Notes: generated by a model not told the origin, from the sequence alone. Shown: positions 9,301 through 17,223, numbered from the stretch's first letter. The stretch is DNA of 33,871 nucleotides from Legionella sp. (GCA_027437055.1 DAIAOV010000025.1:1-33871); one strand, 5' to 3'. Numbers and translations are program-made.

Positions 9301-12140
9301 TTGAGAAACTCTTATATTACATTTTCCCATGGTATAGACAAAGCCTTAATGAACATGCAGTTGCAGAATTAAAAAGTAAACTCAAACTACAAGCTACAGT
9401 GGATAGACTCTATACTCAAGCTATTGATGAAGCACAACAAGTATTAATGCAACAAATTGAAACCTGGGAAAATTTACTCCTTGAATTGTATCCCAATGAT
9501 CCCAAAATGCAATTCGAATTATACCAATGGCGTGAGGCGTTGCTCAATGAGTTAACTCGATCACAAGAAACGAGTATCTCGCAAGAAACACTTACGACAA
9601 GTATTAGTCAATTTAAAAATTCGGCATGCAAGCTTTGGGAGCTATTCAGAGAAGAAAAATGGGCAAATAGAGCTCAAAAAATACCTCATATGACTGACGA
9701 ACAAGCGCTCCGATTTAATTATTTAAAACAATTAGATCTCGCCCAAGAGTTAGAGGTTCAATCTGCATTACAAAAAAAGAGCAAGCCCTTTATTGATGGC
9801 ACTACGGCATTAATGAACCAAAATCTCGAAACGATTATCAGAGACAAAGCAGGGGTAGTTCTAGAGTATACTAAGCCTGAAGGTCAAACGAAGAAAGATT
9901 TGGAATTGGCGCAAAGTAAACAACTTTTACCTAATCTCATAGCAGAATTTTGCTCTGTTTATCCAGAGGCGATTAAAACGCTTGCTCCCAAAAAGGCAGC
10001 GCAAAGTTCTTCTTTTTTACCTGAAATAATCAGTACGTTGATTAATAAAATTATAGAACACAAAAACAGAGTACTACATCCTGAAATTCAACAGGAGTTT
10101 ATTAATAGTATTGTTCAATTCTATGAAGAGGAATTAATCAATGCTGATAGCAGTAAAATTGAACAGCTGTTACTGCAGATCAAACCATTACTGTTGAATC
10201 ATGGTGAAAATTTAACCCAGTTATCGCTTACTGAACAATTCAAAATGCAAGGATTAATCCTCACATTCTGCACTCTGTACCAAAATGCAGGTTTACCAGA
10301 AGATGCTGAATTAACTGGACTAAAAGCTAGTTATAACGAAGAAATTATGCGAAGACTAGCCAAGCATCTTATGAGAGAATTTGCATGGGTGAAGGAAGTT
10401 CCAGAACCTTTACATGCATTTTTTGAACGTAGTGTCGCTAAAGAAGCAGCTCAGGTGATTTATGATTTGGCTGCGGTAGTAAGACTCTCACCACAAGATA
10501 AAGATTCAATCCATGCTCTCTATGCGGGTCTTGAGCAACATCGATTTATTTTAAAAGATAAATGGCTATTTTCTATAGGACATTCAAATCCACGCAATGT
10601 CATTAACGATGCGTTAGCTGCAATTGAATCCTTAGATAATGCACCTCACTGCGATCGCCAATTCAGGGATATTTGTCATGATAATGTAGTTTCTGAACAT
10701 CATCTCAACGAGTTTCGCCGCTACTTGGCAAATACATCGCCTTATTATTTCGCAACCAATGATCCAACGTGGGATCACTTGAAAAACTCGCTTCTCGCAA
10801 TGAGTCATCAAGATGAAAACAACCAAGCCCATGTTCTTCTTGAGTTACATGAGACAATAAATCGTTATAGTACTTATGAGGCCTACAAACCTTATTTAAA
10901 TCAGCTGAATTCGTTAAATAGTCAGCTGATCTACTCCATGGAGGAGTTAAAGAAAGAAGATGGCTTGAGGCAAGACGCACAGGAAAATCTCTTAGCGACA
11001 AAAGCGGCTGAGTTTGCTACTTTGTTACATGTCAATCCTAATCAAGTTCGCATTCAAAGTGGAACTGATGGCATTCAGTCCTATATAGAATTACAAGTAG
11101 AAGATGCGCCATTAAAACCAGGGTTCACAGGGTATCAATCCTCTTTCTTTACTAAATTAGAGAGCGAACGTACTCGTCTTGCAGAAAGAAAATTGACCTT
11201 TGAAGAAAATAAAAAGGCGCTTCAAGAACTTTCAAATGTGAAGGCTGGTGATATGCTTTCAGTGGAAAAACGCGCGGAGTTTGAGAAATTACTGCGATTA
11301 AAGACCTTGCTGCAACAAGATTGGAATAATGATCTTGATATACTAATTACCAGTGAGCTCCCTGCACCAATCCAAAGCAAATTACAAAATGCGGACGCTA
11401 TAAAACAATGCGATTGGACAAAACAGCCTGTAGATATGGAACAACTAAAAAATAACTTAGGCCGAGAACCAGAAGAAGATTTTACTAAACTACTTGAAGA
11501 GCAGACCAAAATAGGCGTAGAACTTGCAGAAATTCGTCAAAAAATGGAGGATGTCAATCAGCAAGCTCTTACTCAACAAGCAAAAATCAAGGCTGAAGAG
11601 GATACAATCGCAGCATTGCAAGTTCGTATGCAACAATTGGGTTGGTTCTCCTTGGAGCGAGCTTCTATAATGTCGCAAATTGCTTACCACAAAGGCTGGA
11701 GTCTTTATTATCAACACCAACTGAAAACTCCTGAAAGAACATTAGCTGGTATTAAAGATGCGGAAGCTCAATGTCAACAAAAATTAGAGGCTCAAAATCA
11801 GTTAGTTGAGAGCTATAAAGAAAAACTTGTATCTGATTTACAGACCCAAGCCAAACAGGATTTGGTCGTCTATCTAGAAAATAGTGGTCAACAACAAGTA
11901 GATGACTTAGAGAAAGATCTGCAAAAAACAGAAAAAACTATCAATAAAATACAAAAAACGGAATTCGAAAAATCTCACACTCAAAAACGTCTCTTCTTTA
12001 AACCATCTGATCTGTTGCGTTATAAAGCAAGTTTATCGCATGAGGAAGCGCGAATCCCATCAAAAGCACCGCAAAATGCTTCATCTAGGAATGGTATTGA
12101 TGGAGAAGAAGCAGAATCTGCAAATCGCTTCGTTTTTTAA
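3318..12140 (+). CDS. Giant (2940-aa) probable Dot/Icm effector with a SecA/DEAD-like motor core
   Basis: The start ATG at 3318 has GGAG seven bases upstream. Residues 1-1440 are helical, solenoid-like and unrecognised. At about 1460-1985 lies a helicase-type ATPase resembling SecA: Walker A TGEGKS (1470-1475) preceded by LLMRIK as in SecA, Walker B/DEAD box DECDD (1573-1577; SecA DEVDS), an SGTP motif (1778-1781; SecA TGT), TAMLATGIDIN (1935-1945; SecA TNMAGRGTDI) and motif VI QIAGRAARNGKPG (1968-1980; SecA QLRGRSGRQG). Residues 2560-2900 look coiled-coil. The last residues, DGEEAESANRFVF, carry an E-block-like acidic patch typical of Dot/Icm substrates. There is no Sec signal peptide. It is three times SecA length and not the housekeeping SecA: the zinc-binding tail and the usual N-terminus are absent. 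Inferred: a PmrA-controlled secreted ATPase acting on protein or nucleic acid in the host. The substrate is unknown. Confidence 0.85.
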   Translation: MPQLSENKYLQSLLENLIASYETEINYTPIEIELDPQQISPKGIETLTNFITDTRKRLFIFKIPGNESSSTQLALLARKTVLNKTAETTLKNTSREPKINPLKKALDSNPSSVRAGIQIQKSFVIRKPPAEKKNTQNEHIEHVTAPNLNLIAIDLPEFAELSKQLKVLGIEQLHDVAAQKIKEHAHAFKDGIIPKNLPKGFYINQEKHALCYTDTPSRLPSALAPTLNTPEPLTLPSAEQIQNLLPTLSQEVITLLMDTNYSTEQKKALNSVFSTHAEEIKAFLNVFKTSDNTQAPSTIRQTDIEFIVPFLCKQYLLGGEAHITLLTRLLNTCVNKKISLEFLQNPAVQNTFLSTRGIKNLQKLVQLPAEQKEWWNTLVTAHLNYDKEHFDFNAFFEAYTQIFLPTIAEKNITLPNPCPIEHNGHLLITLNRVLDVIEQAKNPQEQCLSLSHLNWGPTGVHYAMTQKPGFQQVASCMKIESPEDTITDPEPIYQQLEQEQFQLKPWLFRYMGQHWKAEIRLSDIQAQLYEIEQLSTWTQVQKNQLTFILTCTFSDTTPLTPEQWKNTLSHCISLLESLNREERSDLLQALSHCFKFNPPPSLAQISTLIKLCTELKTTFPAKHFKDELITPLFSCIENEGFELLNTLQERVQKVDAAAEENRSVLPIIASFTALLQNNRRTLPAHLIQLLVKLNESDMTQTKIDSLIQAFKNLEDKKGNVFYNIALSTLSQLNIAKSQPLPTAVHIQGLLEALSNLPDTLPEEHKTVEKQENWLKELIIDKNLFPGCVLGNGDISKLDDLIVDALVDAIKKRSSAFRIDKLKKSLLENLQNPLVPQSLKDQLNEGLIPLFDAVHNLVQLLQSPNPKFPEVIKALSYFEELKPVLLNSSYGVGVLGKTKGEYILNFLLTGEKSEKDNTTGTVFAAVLKPLHGLFRSEMQAFFDDPQNKKIVKDLDLKTSLSWMKSFNDTHSLIFFFKEELVQKKVVPALRKTLQQLNTQDHEFEKSILDEAAIVAENTPSDQSLQDYKNKIEAIANYLNLLIDIKDRLPAQFNKIYKQLNTGILARLNYNQKQILVSRLIQEKPTELDLYLKLTTQALEENLEADKAAIERAMNGLVILFNLTDLEPETQVMFFKMSMAHNLKSTTPFPLEALNELKRSDLQEQTKSLIIKQIIQILSRLSGTGSPELIQGLVQQTQLFLTHNQEQAKLCVALLKRVSLEAPNHDLGAYPLILQQLATINPDNREKIATILTHLANNKKDDTLNLPALLEISKGLGRRSIADVDLVLQLFTTPPCPNTKSLNSALLAHDSEKLQSYCSSFDTNPFAKPGEKRDLTKQFATNRIKEALLALEDLLHGESLPHALQMKLAKQLTFIETLGYTDPLNPNDFSKLKKLTASSRHDLQERATHLIQQLRSNSVSAEQLEITQLELLAYLREIYFRTTGLFPNTTQILVLLLALHDPSSNLLMRIKTGEGKSINTPMLSVLQWLQGGTVVQFTANPTLLIRDYENSCEPFFKFLGIPSALIQDNTAPKQYQPNGINCSTVEDLSSFYLKIKELKKEALMQNGEPIHVVLDECDDGLLDQTLLYKLVAEISSEEENVDDSAQWVYPLAYQFINLPAFRNLNPAVGKVWDEEEDLEQFRQFLNKEINEKFNGDAEKQNYLLAASNTKLLLWIHASCVAATRVENKHFIVQPIKEKDESGNEITKKIVCVPLLKSTPKTGSIFTAAVQQALQARLMAERADQAHGISIDKNPPVLASLSALGLIKVFQNTNGRLIGISGTPGDKLELEALATSLGTQAIGVAPYAGDHRKVHDPIFTFNSDETINAVHKAIDSIKLTVTKPTLEIDDQSAIQTHEEREALIAQTERAIERWSHTQTQPILIINEDFDASETLGKSLEEYRKQGFKIQIVTGKESQEELELIIKRAGKCNTITVGTAMLATGIDINTAEHPKGLFVIQTYPDTDRMTTQIAGRAARNGKPGEWLPIYQIKPPQNWFEKLLYYIFPWYRQSLNEHAVAELKSKLKLQATVDRLYTQAIDEAQQVLMQQIETWENLLLELYPNDPKMQFELYQWREALLNELTRSQETSISQETLTTSISQFKNSACKLWELFREEKWANRAQKIPHMTDEQALRFNYLKQLDLAQELEVQSALQKKSKPFIDGTTALMNQNLETIIRDKAGVVLEYTKPEGQTKKDLELAQSKQLLPNLIAEFCSVYPEAIKTLAPKKAAQSSSFLPEIISTLINKIIEHKNRVLHPEIQQEFINSIVQFYEEELINADSSKIEQLLLQIKPLLLNHGENLTQLSLTEQFKMQGLILTFCTLYQNAGLPEDAELTGLKASYNEEIMRRLAKHLMREFAWVKEVPEPLHAFFERSVAKEAAQVIYDLAAVVRLSPQDKDSIHALYAGLEQHRFILKDKWLFSIGHSNPRNVINDALAAIESLDNAPHCDRQFRDICHDNVVSEHHLNEFRRYLANTSPYYFATNDPTWDHLKNSLLAMSHQDENNQAHVLLELHETINRYSTYEAYKPYLNQLNSLNSQLIYSMEELKKEDGLRQDAQENLLATKAAEFATLLHVNPNQVRIQSGTDGIQSYIELQVEDAPLKPGFTGYQSSFFTKLESERTRLAERKLTFEENKKALQELSNVKAGDMLSVEKRAEFEKLLRLKTLLQQDWNNDLDILITSELPAPIQSKLQNADAIKQCDWTKQPVDMEQLKNNLGREPEEDFTKLLEEQTKIGVELAEIRQKMEDVNQQALTQQAKIKAEEDTIAALQVRMQQLGWFSLERASIMSQIAYHKGWSLYYQHQLKTPERTLAGIKDAEAQCQQKLEAQNQLVESYKEKLVSDLQTQAKQDLVVYLENSGQQQVDDLEKDLQKTEKTINKIQKTEFEKSHTQKRLFFKPSDLLRYKASLSHEEARIPSKAPQNASSRNGIDGEEAESANRFVF

Positions 12141-12151
12141 TTAATCTTTTC

Positions 12152-12170
12152 GTCGGGCCAAGGGCCCGAC
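12152..12170. repeat. Perfect 8-bp-stem GC hairpin after the giant gene
   Basis: GTCGGGCC, loop AAG, GGCCCGAC, followed by CTACG. It sits 12 bp after the stop of the 2940-aa gene and may slow or end transcription, but there is no T-run downstream on the plus strand. It belongs to the same hairpin style as those at 691-717 and 14991-15014. Confidence 0.6.
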
Positions 12171-12252
12171 CTACGTTATAAAGAGCTCAATTTGGCGCCA
12201 TTAACTGTTCACACGTAAGGCAACAACCAAAGCAACCGACATAGACAAAATC

Positions 12253-12966
12253 TTACTGTAACAAATCGTTCTCTGAACTCTGGTACGCATTCATTAAATT
12301 ATCTCTCATTACCTTTGCAGTGCGATTAGCAGCTTCCAGCGTTACTGTCTTTTTAAGAATTCCTGTTTTAAATTTCCAACCTGGAGGTAACTTAAGTGTC
12401 TTGCCCAACTCAGCCAATGTCTGTTCCGTTTGAGGAGTGACTTCAATGCTATAGGAATGCATTACAAAAATATGACCTTTCATGTCTATAAGTTCATAAA
12501 CGGGTTTACCAGCTTCATAGACCCATGTAGTATGACGTTTCACAATTCTTGGATGATAAGGAATATTCAAGAGAAAGAAATCTGACGGTGTAGCTACCAT
12601 TTCGCCAAATTGACGAGCGTCCAGTCCGTCAATGGTCTTAACTGAAGGATCCACTAACGATAAATTAGTAATGCCATCAATAACCCAATAACGAGGGCCA
12701 TTTAACCGTACCAAAACAGCACCAGTTTCTTTTTTAATTCGATTAATGTCTATCTTTTTCCAAATGTCTTCAGGACAATCATTTAGGCCAAAAGTATTAT
12801 ATACAGCAACATCATTTTTAGATTTAGCTATAACAATTTCACAATAGCGCTTACCACGCATGTTAGACACATCTTCCCCATAAGAAAGAGTTGGTAAAGT
12901 TAATAAAAAAGAGGAAAAAGCAATAACTAACACTCTAATCCGCACCAAGGTGTCATTAATTTGCAT
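12253..12966 (-). CDS. Exported protein of unknown function (237 aa)
   Basis: The N-terminus has a basic start, a hydrophobic core (residues about 9-27) and a likely signal-peptidase site after LSYG, so the mature protein is probably periplasmic or secreted. The mature part is a mixed alpha/beta domain with ALVRLNGPRYWVIDGITN and a FEVTP-like SIEVTPQTEQTLAELGKTLK segment; I do not recognise a named family and see no catalytic motif. AGGAGA is present just upstream (reverse complement of TCTCCT at 12972-12977). It stands alone, 339 bp downstream of the dipZ-like gene on the same strand. The gene is real by length, signal peptide and ribosome site; its role is open. Confidence 0.75.
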   Translation of the reverse strand: MQINDTLVRIRVLVIAFSSFLLTLPTLSYGEDVSNMRGKRYCEIVIAKSKNDVAVYNTFGLNDCPEDIWKKIDINRIKKETGAVLVRLNGPRYWVIDGITNLSLVDPSVKTIDGLDARQFGEMVATPSDFFLLNIPYHPRIVKRHTTWVYEAGKPVYELIDMKGHIFVMHSYSIEVTPQTEQTLAELGKTLKLPPGWKFKTGILKKTVTLEAANRTAKVMRDNLMNAYQSSENDLLQ

Positions 12967-13305
12967 AAAAATCTCCTATAATTAGCCTATTGTTGGGCCA
13001 TGTCTTATTTAACCCAAACACACACCTACCGCAAAATCAATTGCCGTCACTATCGGTTAGTAACCATTAGACACTCTTAATATTTAAGAGTGAAGATAAT
13101 ATACATGAACTAATAAAAATAGCTCAATAATCAAAAAAATGACACCAGTAACTTGCATTCTTATTAGATAAAGACAGCACCCATAATAAACATCTCTTAA
13201 TAGATCCCATTACTATAAGTATAGTTCTTCTTCACCATTTTAATGTTTAACTTAATGAAAAATATTACTATTTCCCCTCCTATCCCGAGGTATCCTCTCA
13301 GCCTA
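12967..13305. other. 339-bp intergenic region with palindromes
   Basis: No open frame of note. It contains a perfect palindrome CACTCTTAA-TAT-TTAAGAGTG at 13072-13092 (listed separately) and a smaller one around ACTATAAGTATAGT at 13212-13225. No T-run follows either stem, so they look like operator-type sites rather than terminators. The upstream signals of the 237-aa gene must lie here; I could not fix a -35/-10 pair. Confidence 0.5.
13072..13092. promoter_or_regulatory. 21-bp perfect palindrome, possible operator
   Basis: CACTCTTAA and TTAAGAGTG flank TAT. It lies about 105 bp upstream of the 237-aa exported-protein gene. The centre includes one CTTAATATT half-site resembling a PmrA half box, but no second half occurs at 11 bp, so I do not call it PmrA. 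Confidence 0.35.
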
Positions 13306-14961
13306 TTAGCCTCCAAAGGTAAAGGTAAAAAGTTCCAGTCCTGGATTATCGACCGTTAATTCCAATACTCCTTGACTGGATTTAGGCAACACAACAGCTT
13401 CATATAGTGAATATCTATCCACCAAAATACTACTATCAAGCACATCGCGTCCTCTATTGTGGGCAAGAGGTTTGCCATTTAAAAGCAGCCTTACTTTAAT
13501 CGGTTTTTGGGTACTATTTCCCATTACTATAAACATTTTACGTGCGTGAAAATTAATTCTCAAAGACGCGTTATTTTGTGCGGAAATAATTTTATCTGCA
13601 TTAACGAGCCAAGAACCTTGAAGTCCCCAGGCATTAACCGCTAACTGTTGAGGAAAAGAATAAAACGCTATCGAATTATGAACCAAATCTGGACTGAAAC
13701 TAGCCTCAGCGCGTGCATAACCCAAATAAGTCTCTGGTGTTAACTGATAAGAAAATGACAAAGGTTCGGCTATAGTTGATGATTTAGTCATATCCAAACC
13801 AAGTAAAAAACGTATATTATTTTCTGTGACATCATAATCACCTTCGCCAAAGCGCTCATAAACCACTTTCCCTTGTTTATTAATTAAATAATGAGCTGGC
13901 CAAAAATGATTGGAATAGTTCTCCCAGGTGACATAAGAATTATCCAAAGCAACTGGGTATTGGATGCCATCACGCTTCACCGCATTACGCACATTAGTCG
14001 CATTTTTTTCAAAATCAAATTCAGGAGTGTGGACACCAATAATCACTAACCCCTTATCATGGTATTTTTTATACCAATCATTTAGATAAGGTAATGTTCG
14101 AATACAATTAATGCACGAATAAGTCCAGAAGTCGATAAGAACCACTTTGCCCTTTAACTCAGATAATTGCAAAGGAGGCGAATTAATCCATTCCTTTATA
14201 CCACCAATTGGAGGTGCTTGATAAGGAAGCCATACCCCTTTCTCCAAATAATTTGCAGTACGAATAGGGGTTTCGTTAATCACAGAGGAGGAAGAAAAAC
14301 CTATTTCCTGAAATATCATATAGCCTAGGTTCAGCAAAATCACTGCGCCTAAAATTTTACGAATAAGAATAGTGTGTGTTTTAAAGAATTGAAACGTATT
14401 TTTAATTTTAAAACCATATAAGGTGATGATAAACATTGGAATGGCAGCGCCTAGGGCAAAAGCCAACAAGGTGAGGAAACCAAGACTGTTTGTTTTTTGA
14501 ATAGCTACTTGGACAAGAATCGCCGCAAGAATCGGACCAGCACAAGGTGTCCAGATAATAGAAACTAGCCCACCTAGTACTAATCCTCCCCAAAAACCAC
14601 CGCTCTTATGAGCAGGAGATGAAAAATTTGCTCCAAGAGTCGCTATTCTTTGCGTTAAGCGATTAAACAGTTCTGTTAAATAATTAGATAATAAAATAAG
14701 GGAAAACAAGAATAGAAAGCCATAAGCGATATAACGAATTACATTTGAATCTATCCCTGAATAATGCACGAGCTGACGAGCAAAAAAAGCAAATAACGCA
14801 AAGGTAAAGACAAACCCAATAATAATTCCCAATGATCGCTGCTTCGAGCCTGCTAAAGAACCCGCCAGGATAATAGGTAAAATGGCCAATATACATGGCG
14901 ATAAGATAAGAGCAAATCCTTCCAAAAATCCTAACAGAATGGTAAGCAGATCCGCATTCAT
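13306..14961 (-). CDS. dipZ: DipZ-like CcdA/DsbD membrane domain fused to a TlpA/thioredoxin domain
   Basis: Residues 1-220 are a polytopic CcdA-type electron carrier: Cys23 in LSPCILAILPI and Cys140 in IWTPCAGPI form the expected membrane redox pair. After a periplasmic linker, a thioredoxin/TlpA-like domain (about 245-390) has the active site WTYSCINC with Cys283 and Cys286, followed by HTPEFDFEK and the cis-Pro-like WPAHYLI. A C-terminal beta-rich domain (about 400-551) is the usual DipZ extension. Length (551 aa) is in the DipZ range. It should pass cytoplasmic reducing power across the inner membrane to periplasmic disulfides or peroxide-type substrates. It is transcribed alone on the minus strand between the MFS gene and the exported 237-aa gene. 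The redox Cys pairs all look intact. Confidence 0.85.
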   Translation of the reverse strand: MNADLLTILLGFLEGFALILSPCILAILPIILAGSLAGSKQRSLGIIIGFVFTFALFAFFARQLVHYSGIDSNVIRYIAYGFLFLFSLILLSNYLTELFNRLTQRIATLGANFSSPAHKSGGFWGGLVLGGLVSIIWTPCAGPILAAILVQVAIQKTNSLGFLTLLAFALGAAIPMFIITLYGFKIKNTFQFFKTHTILIRKILGAVILLNLGYMIFQEIGFSSSSVINETPIRTANYLEKGVWLPYQAPPIGGIKEWINSPPLQLSELKGKVVLIDFWTYSCINCIRTLPYLNDWYKKYHDKGLVIIGVHTPEFDFEKNATNVRNAVKRDGIQYPVALDNSYVTWENYSNHFWPAHYLINKQGKVVYERFGEGDYDVTENNIRFLLGLDMTKSSTIAEPLSFSYQLTPETYLGYARAEASFSPDLVHNSIAFYSFPQQLAVNAWGLQGSWLVNADKIISAQNNASLRINFHARKMFIVMGNSTQKPIKVRLLLNGKPLAHNRGRDVLDSSILVDRYSLYEAVVLPKSSQGVLELTVDNPGLELFTFTFGG

Positions 14962-14988
14962 AAGAATAACCTTTAACAGTTAATTTCG

Positions 14989-15014
14989 TAGGTTGGACAA
15001 TTTATTGTCCAACC
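14989..15014. repeat. REP-like hairpin (GTAGGTYGGRCAA family), copy 2
   Basis: GGTTGGACAA (14991-15000), loop TTTA, TTGTCCAACC (15005-15014): a perfect 10-bp stem preceded by GTA. It resembles the hairpin at 691-717 in arm length, loop and flanks. It lies between the dipZ-like start and the MFS gene end. Confidence 0.6.
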
Positions 15015-15113
15015 TTTCCTCAATTACCTCGAGAACAATCCGAGCTGCGGCCGTTAGGAAACAGATGTTAGCTTAGTTTATCCGCTTGCTGACGCGCGGC
15101 TCGGATCGTGCTG

Positions 15114-15143
15114 TTTAAGTTGACGCCATTGCCCGAACAGTTA
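15114..15143. repeat. Dispersed 30-bp repeat, copy A
   Basis: This stretch (TTAAGTTGACGCCATTGCC, then CGAACAGTTAC) matches 27396-27425 at 28 of 30 positions. It sits just beyond the end of the MFS gene; copy B sits just beyond the end of the serine hydrolase gene in the same relative orientation (minus-strand gene ending to its right). A downstream-of-gene palindromic repeat or remnant mobile unit is likely. Confidence 0.65.
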
Positions 15144-15145
15144 CA

Positions 15146-16420
15146 TTATTGGGCACGGGACGGTTGTAGGTTATCCATCCAAGAAAGCCCTCGTTGACAA
15201 ATTGCCAGAGACAACAAGCCAATGACTGCACCAAAAATATAATAACCAGCAGGAGCGATAAAATTTCCTGTCTTACTCACCAACCACATCAAGAATAAAG
15301 GAGTAGTACTGCCAAAAATTGAAATACTTACATTAAAAGCGACACCAAAGCCACTATAACGATAAGCCCGAGGAAATAAGGACACCATATAAGCATTCAT
15401 TGGTGCATAAGTTATGGCAATAACAATGGACATCACAATCAAACCCTTAGTGATATTCACCACATTGCCAGAGGACAATAAATAAAATACAGGTATGCTC
15501 ACTACGATCATACACATCATACCCAAGCGAATAACCGTTTTATGCCCAATAGTATCAGCAAATACCGCGACTACCGGCTCCAATAAAGCATCTACCACAA
15601 GTGCTGCAGTAATAATTAGAGTAACCAGGCTTAAAGGCAAATTAAAATAAGTATGAAGATAGGTGGCAGTAAACACATAAGTACCAAAAGTCATAATTCC
15701 AGTAAGCCATGCCAGCCCCATTACCCCAAGCATTTGCCAAGGTTTCTCTCTTATGGCTATCATTAGAGGTACTCGTGGTTTTTCATCTGCTTTGATATGA
15801 GTGTATTCTGGTGTTTCATGGACATGCAGTCGTAAAAAGAAAATCACTAATCCTGCCAGTAGGGCTAAAGCAAATCCTAGACGCCACCCCCATGCGGGCA
15901 TAAACGAAGAAGTAAAAAATGAAGCGGCGAGACCGGCTAAAACAGAACCAGCACTATAAGCAGAACTCGTCAAACAACCGTAAAATGCCTTATTAGTAGG
16001 TTTGGCATGTTCTATTAAAAAAATGGATGCCCCTGTAAACTCAGCACTGGCCACAAACCCTTGCATGACGCGTAACAAAGTAATCAATAGAGGGGCAGCG
16101 ACTCCAATCGCTTGATATCCAGGTATCACACTGATTAACGCCGTAGGAATAGCCATAGCTAATATACTAAGAGTTAAAGCCTTTTTCCTTCCATAACGAT
16201 CACCTATATAACCAAATGCGATTGCACCAAGTGGAGCTAATAAATAGCTTACAGCAAAAATAGCAAAAGTATGTAAAATTGAGGCTAAATGATTCTTATG
16301 AGGAAAAAAAGTTGTCGCTATAATTGGGGCAAAATAGCCAAAAATAGCAAAATCATACCATTGCAATGCAGTACCAGAAACCCCTGCTAATAAAGCTTTG
16401 ATTTGATTCGATAATGCCAT
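15146..16420 (-). CDS. MFS transporter, metabolite:H+ symporter (ProP-like) type
   Basis: A 424-aa polytopic protein with about 12 membrane segments. It shows the MFS loop 2-3 signature GYIGDRYGRKK (residues 70-80) and N-terminal WYDFAIFGYFAPIIA, typical of the metabolite:H+ symporter subfamily (ProP, ShiA, KgtP relatives). The late segment YMVSLFPRAYRYSGFGVAFN matches the family's conserved loop before helix 11. Substrate cannot be read from sequence; organic acids or compatible solutes are usual. A GGAGAAGGG ribosome site directly precedes the ATG at 16420. Single gene, divergent from the 182-aa gene. Confidence 0.88.
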   Translation of the reverse strand: MALSNQIKALLAGVSGTALQWYDFAIFGYFAPIIATTFFPHKNHLASILHTFAIFAVSYLLAPLGAIAFGYIGDRYGRKKALTLSILAMAIPTALISVIPGYQAIGVAAPLLITLLRVMQGFVASAEFTGASIFLIEHAKPTNKAFYGCLTSSAYSAGSVLAGLAASFFTSSFMPAWGWRLGFALALLAGLVIFFLRLHVHETPEYTHIKADEKPRVPLMIAIREKPWQMLGVMGLAWLTGIMTFGTYVFTATYLHTYFNLPLSLVTLIITAALVVDALLEPVVAVFADTIGHKTVIRLGMMCMIVVSIPVFYLLSSGNVVNITKGLIVMSIVIAITYAPMNAYMVSLFPRAYRYSGFGVAFNVSISIFGSTTPLFLMWLVSKTGNFIAPAGYYIFGAVIGLLSLAICQRGLSWMDNLQPSRAQ

Positions 16421-16651
16421 CCCTTCTCCTTATGATCTTACTTGAATTGTTCTATTGGTCTATCTACTTTAAGAACAAGAATACAGTAGATTTTTGTAAT
16501 AAGTCTATTCAAAAATAACTCGAAATATTTGTTTTATTTTGGTATAAATTTCGTCGCTTCTTATCAATAGCCCTCTTTCCAATCTCCTGTGACGAGGAAA
16601 GTGCGAGGATTGAGGTCTAACTAATATCTACACGACTTGCGAGAGACTATC

Positions 16652-17200
16652 ATGCCTAGCTTTTTCCGCGGCCAAAGAACCCCTGATTCAAAAAAGACTT
16701 TTTTCCAAAACTATTCTGATCATCTAGATTACTTACAAAAGAAATATGAAAAGAGATGGAATAAACTAGTTGAGCAAGAAAGCATAGGTGAGCGATTTAA
16801 TTTTCTCAGCGAGCAAGCGCTAAAACGCATAAGCATTTTTGAAAGATTACGTGATGGTTATGATTATTTTGATGAGGTAGTAGGCGCCACTGCGTTTCCA
16901 GCAATTAGCCTAGTTGCATCAATCGCAGGAATCGGAATAGCGTTATGGGAAGGAATTAGAGCTTTGATTATAAAAATAGGATTAACTAACCCTGATGGAG
17001 AGGATCATCAGGCTAATGCTGGGTTCGCTTTGTTTACCTCTACCACCGCTTTTTTAGCGTCTATAGCTAGTTTCTTAAAATCAGTAATAAGCTTGATTAC
17101 CAGACCCATTGTTACTGCTATTTATGGTTTTGAGACACAAGATAAAGAACGTTTTATTAATGAGGATACTGTGATAGGCCATATAGCTTGTGCTCTTTAA
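16652..17200 (+). CDS. Small two-helix membrane protein of unknown function (182 aa)
   Basis: I chose the ATG at 16652 (GAGAG upstream) over a TTG five codons earlier. The first 65 residues are basic and charged (MPSFFRGQRT, then QKKYEKRWNK), followed by two hydrophobic segments at about 75-98 and 112-140 and a short polar tail. There is no signal peptide and no recognised domain. The next gene (DUF423) starts 23 bp downstream with its own AGGAAAA site, so the two may share a transcript. The layout (polar head, membrane hairpin) resembles small Legionella effectors or inner-membrane proteins; no PmrA-type box lies upstream. Function unknown. Confidence 0.7.
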   Translation: MPSFFRGQRTPDSKKTFFQNYSDHLDYLQKKYEKRWNKLVEQESIGERFNFLSEQALKRISIFERLRDGYDYFDEVVGATAFPAISLVASIAGIGIALWEGIRALIIKIGLTNPDGEDHQANAGFALFTSTTAFLASIASFLKSVISLITRPIVTAIYGFETQDKERFINEDTVIGHIACAL

Positions 17201-17223
17201 GGAATCAAACCACTAGGAAAACC

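Noticed and set aside
10632-11720. Several minus-strand frames of 66-98 codons inside the giant gene
   Set aside because: All are antisense shadows of the 2940-aa frame, with composition expected from reverse reading.
3318-12140. Housekeeping SecA
   Set aside because: Only the motor motifs match; length, N-terminus, missing zinc-binding tail and the E-block end all differ from the general secretion ATPase.
12152-12170. Intrinsic terminator for the giant gene
   Set aside because: The stem is strong but no T-run follows on the plus strand, so it is listed as a hairpin repeat instead.
13072-13092. Possible PmrA box in the palindrome
   Set aside because: One CTTAATATT half is present but no second TTAAT at the 11-bp period on either strand.
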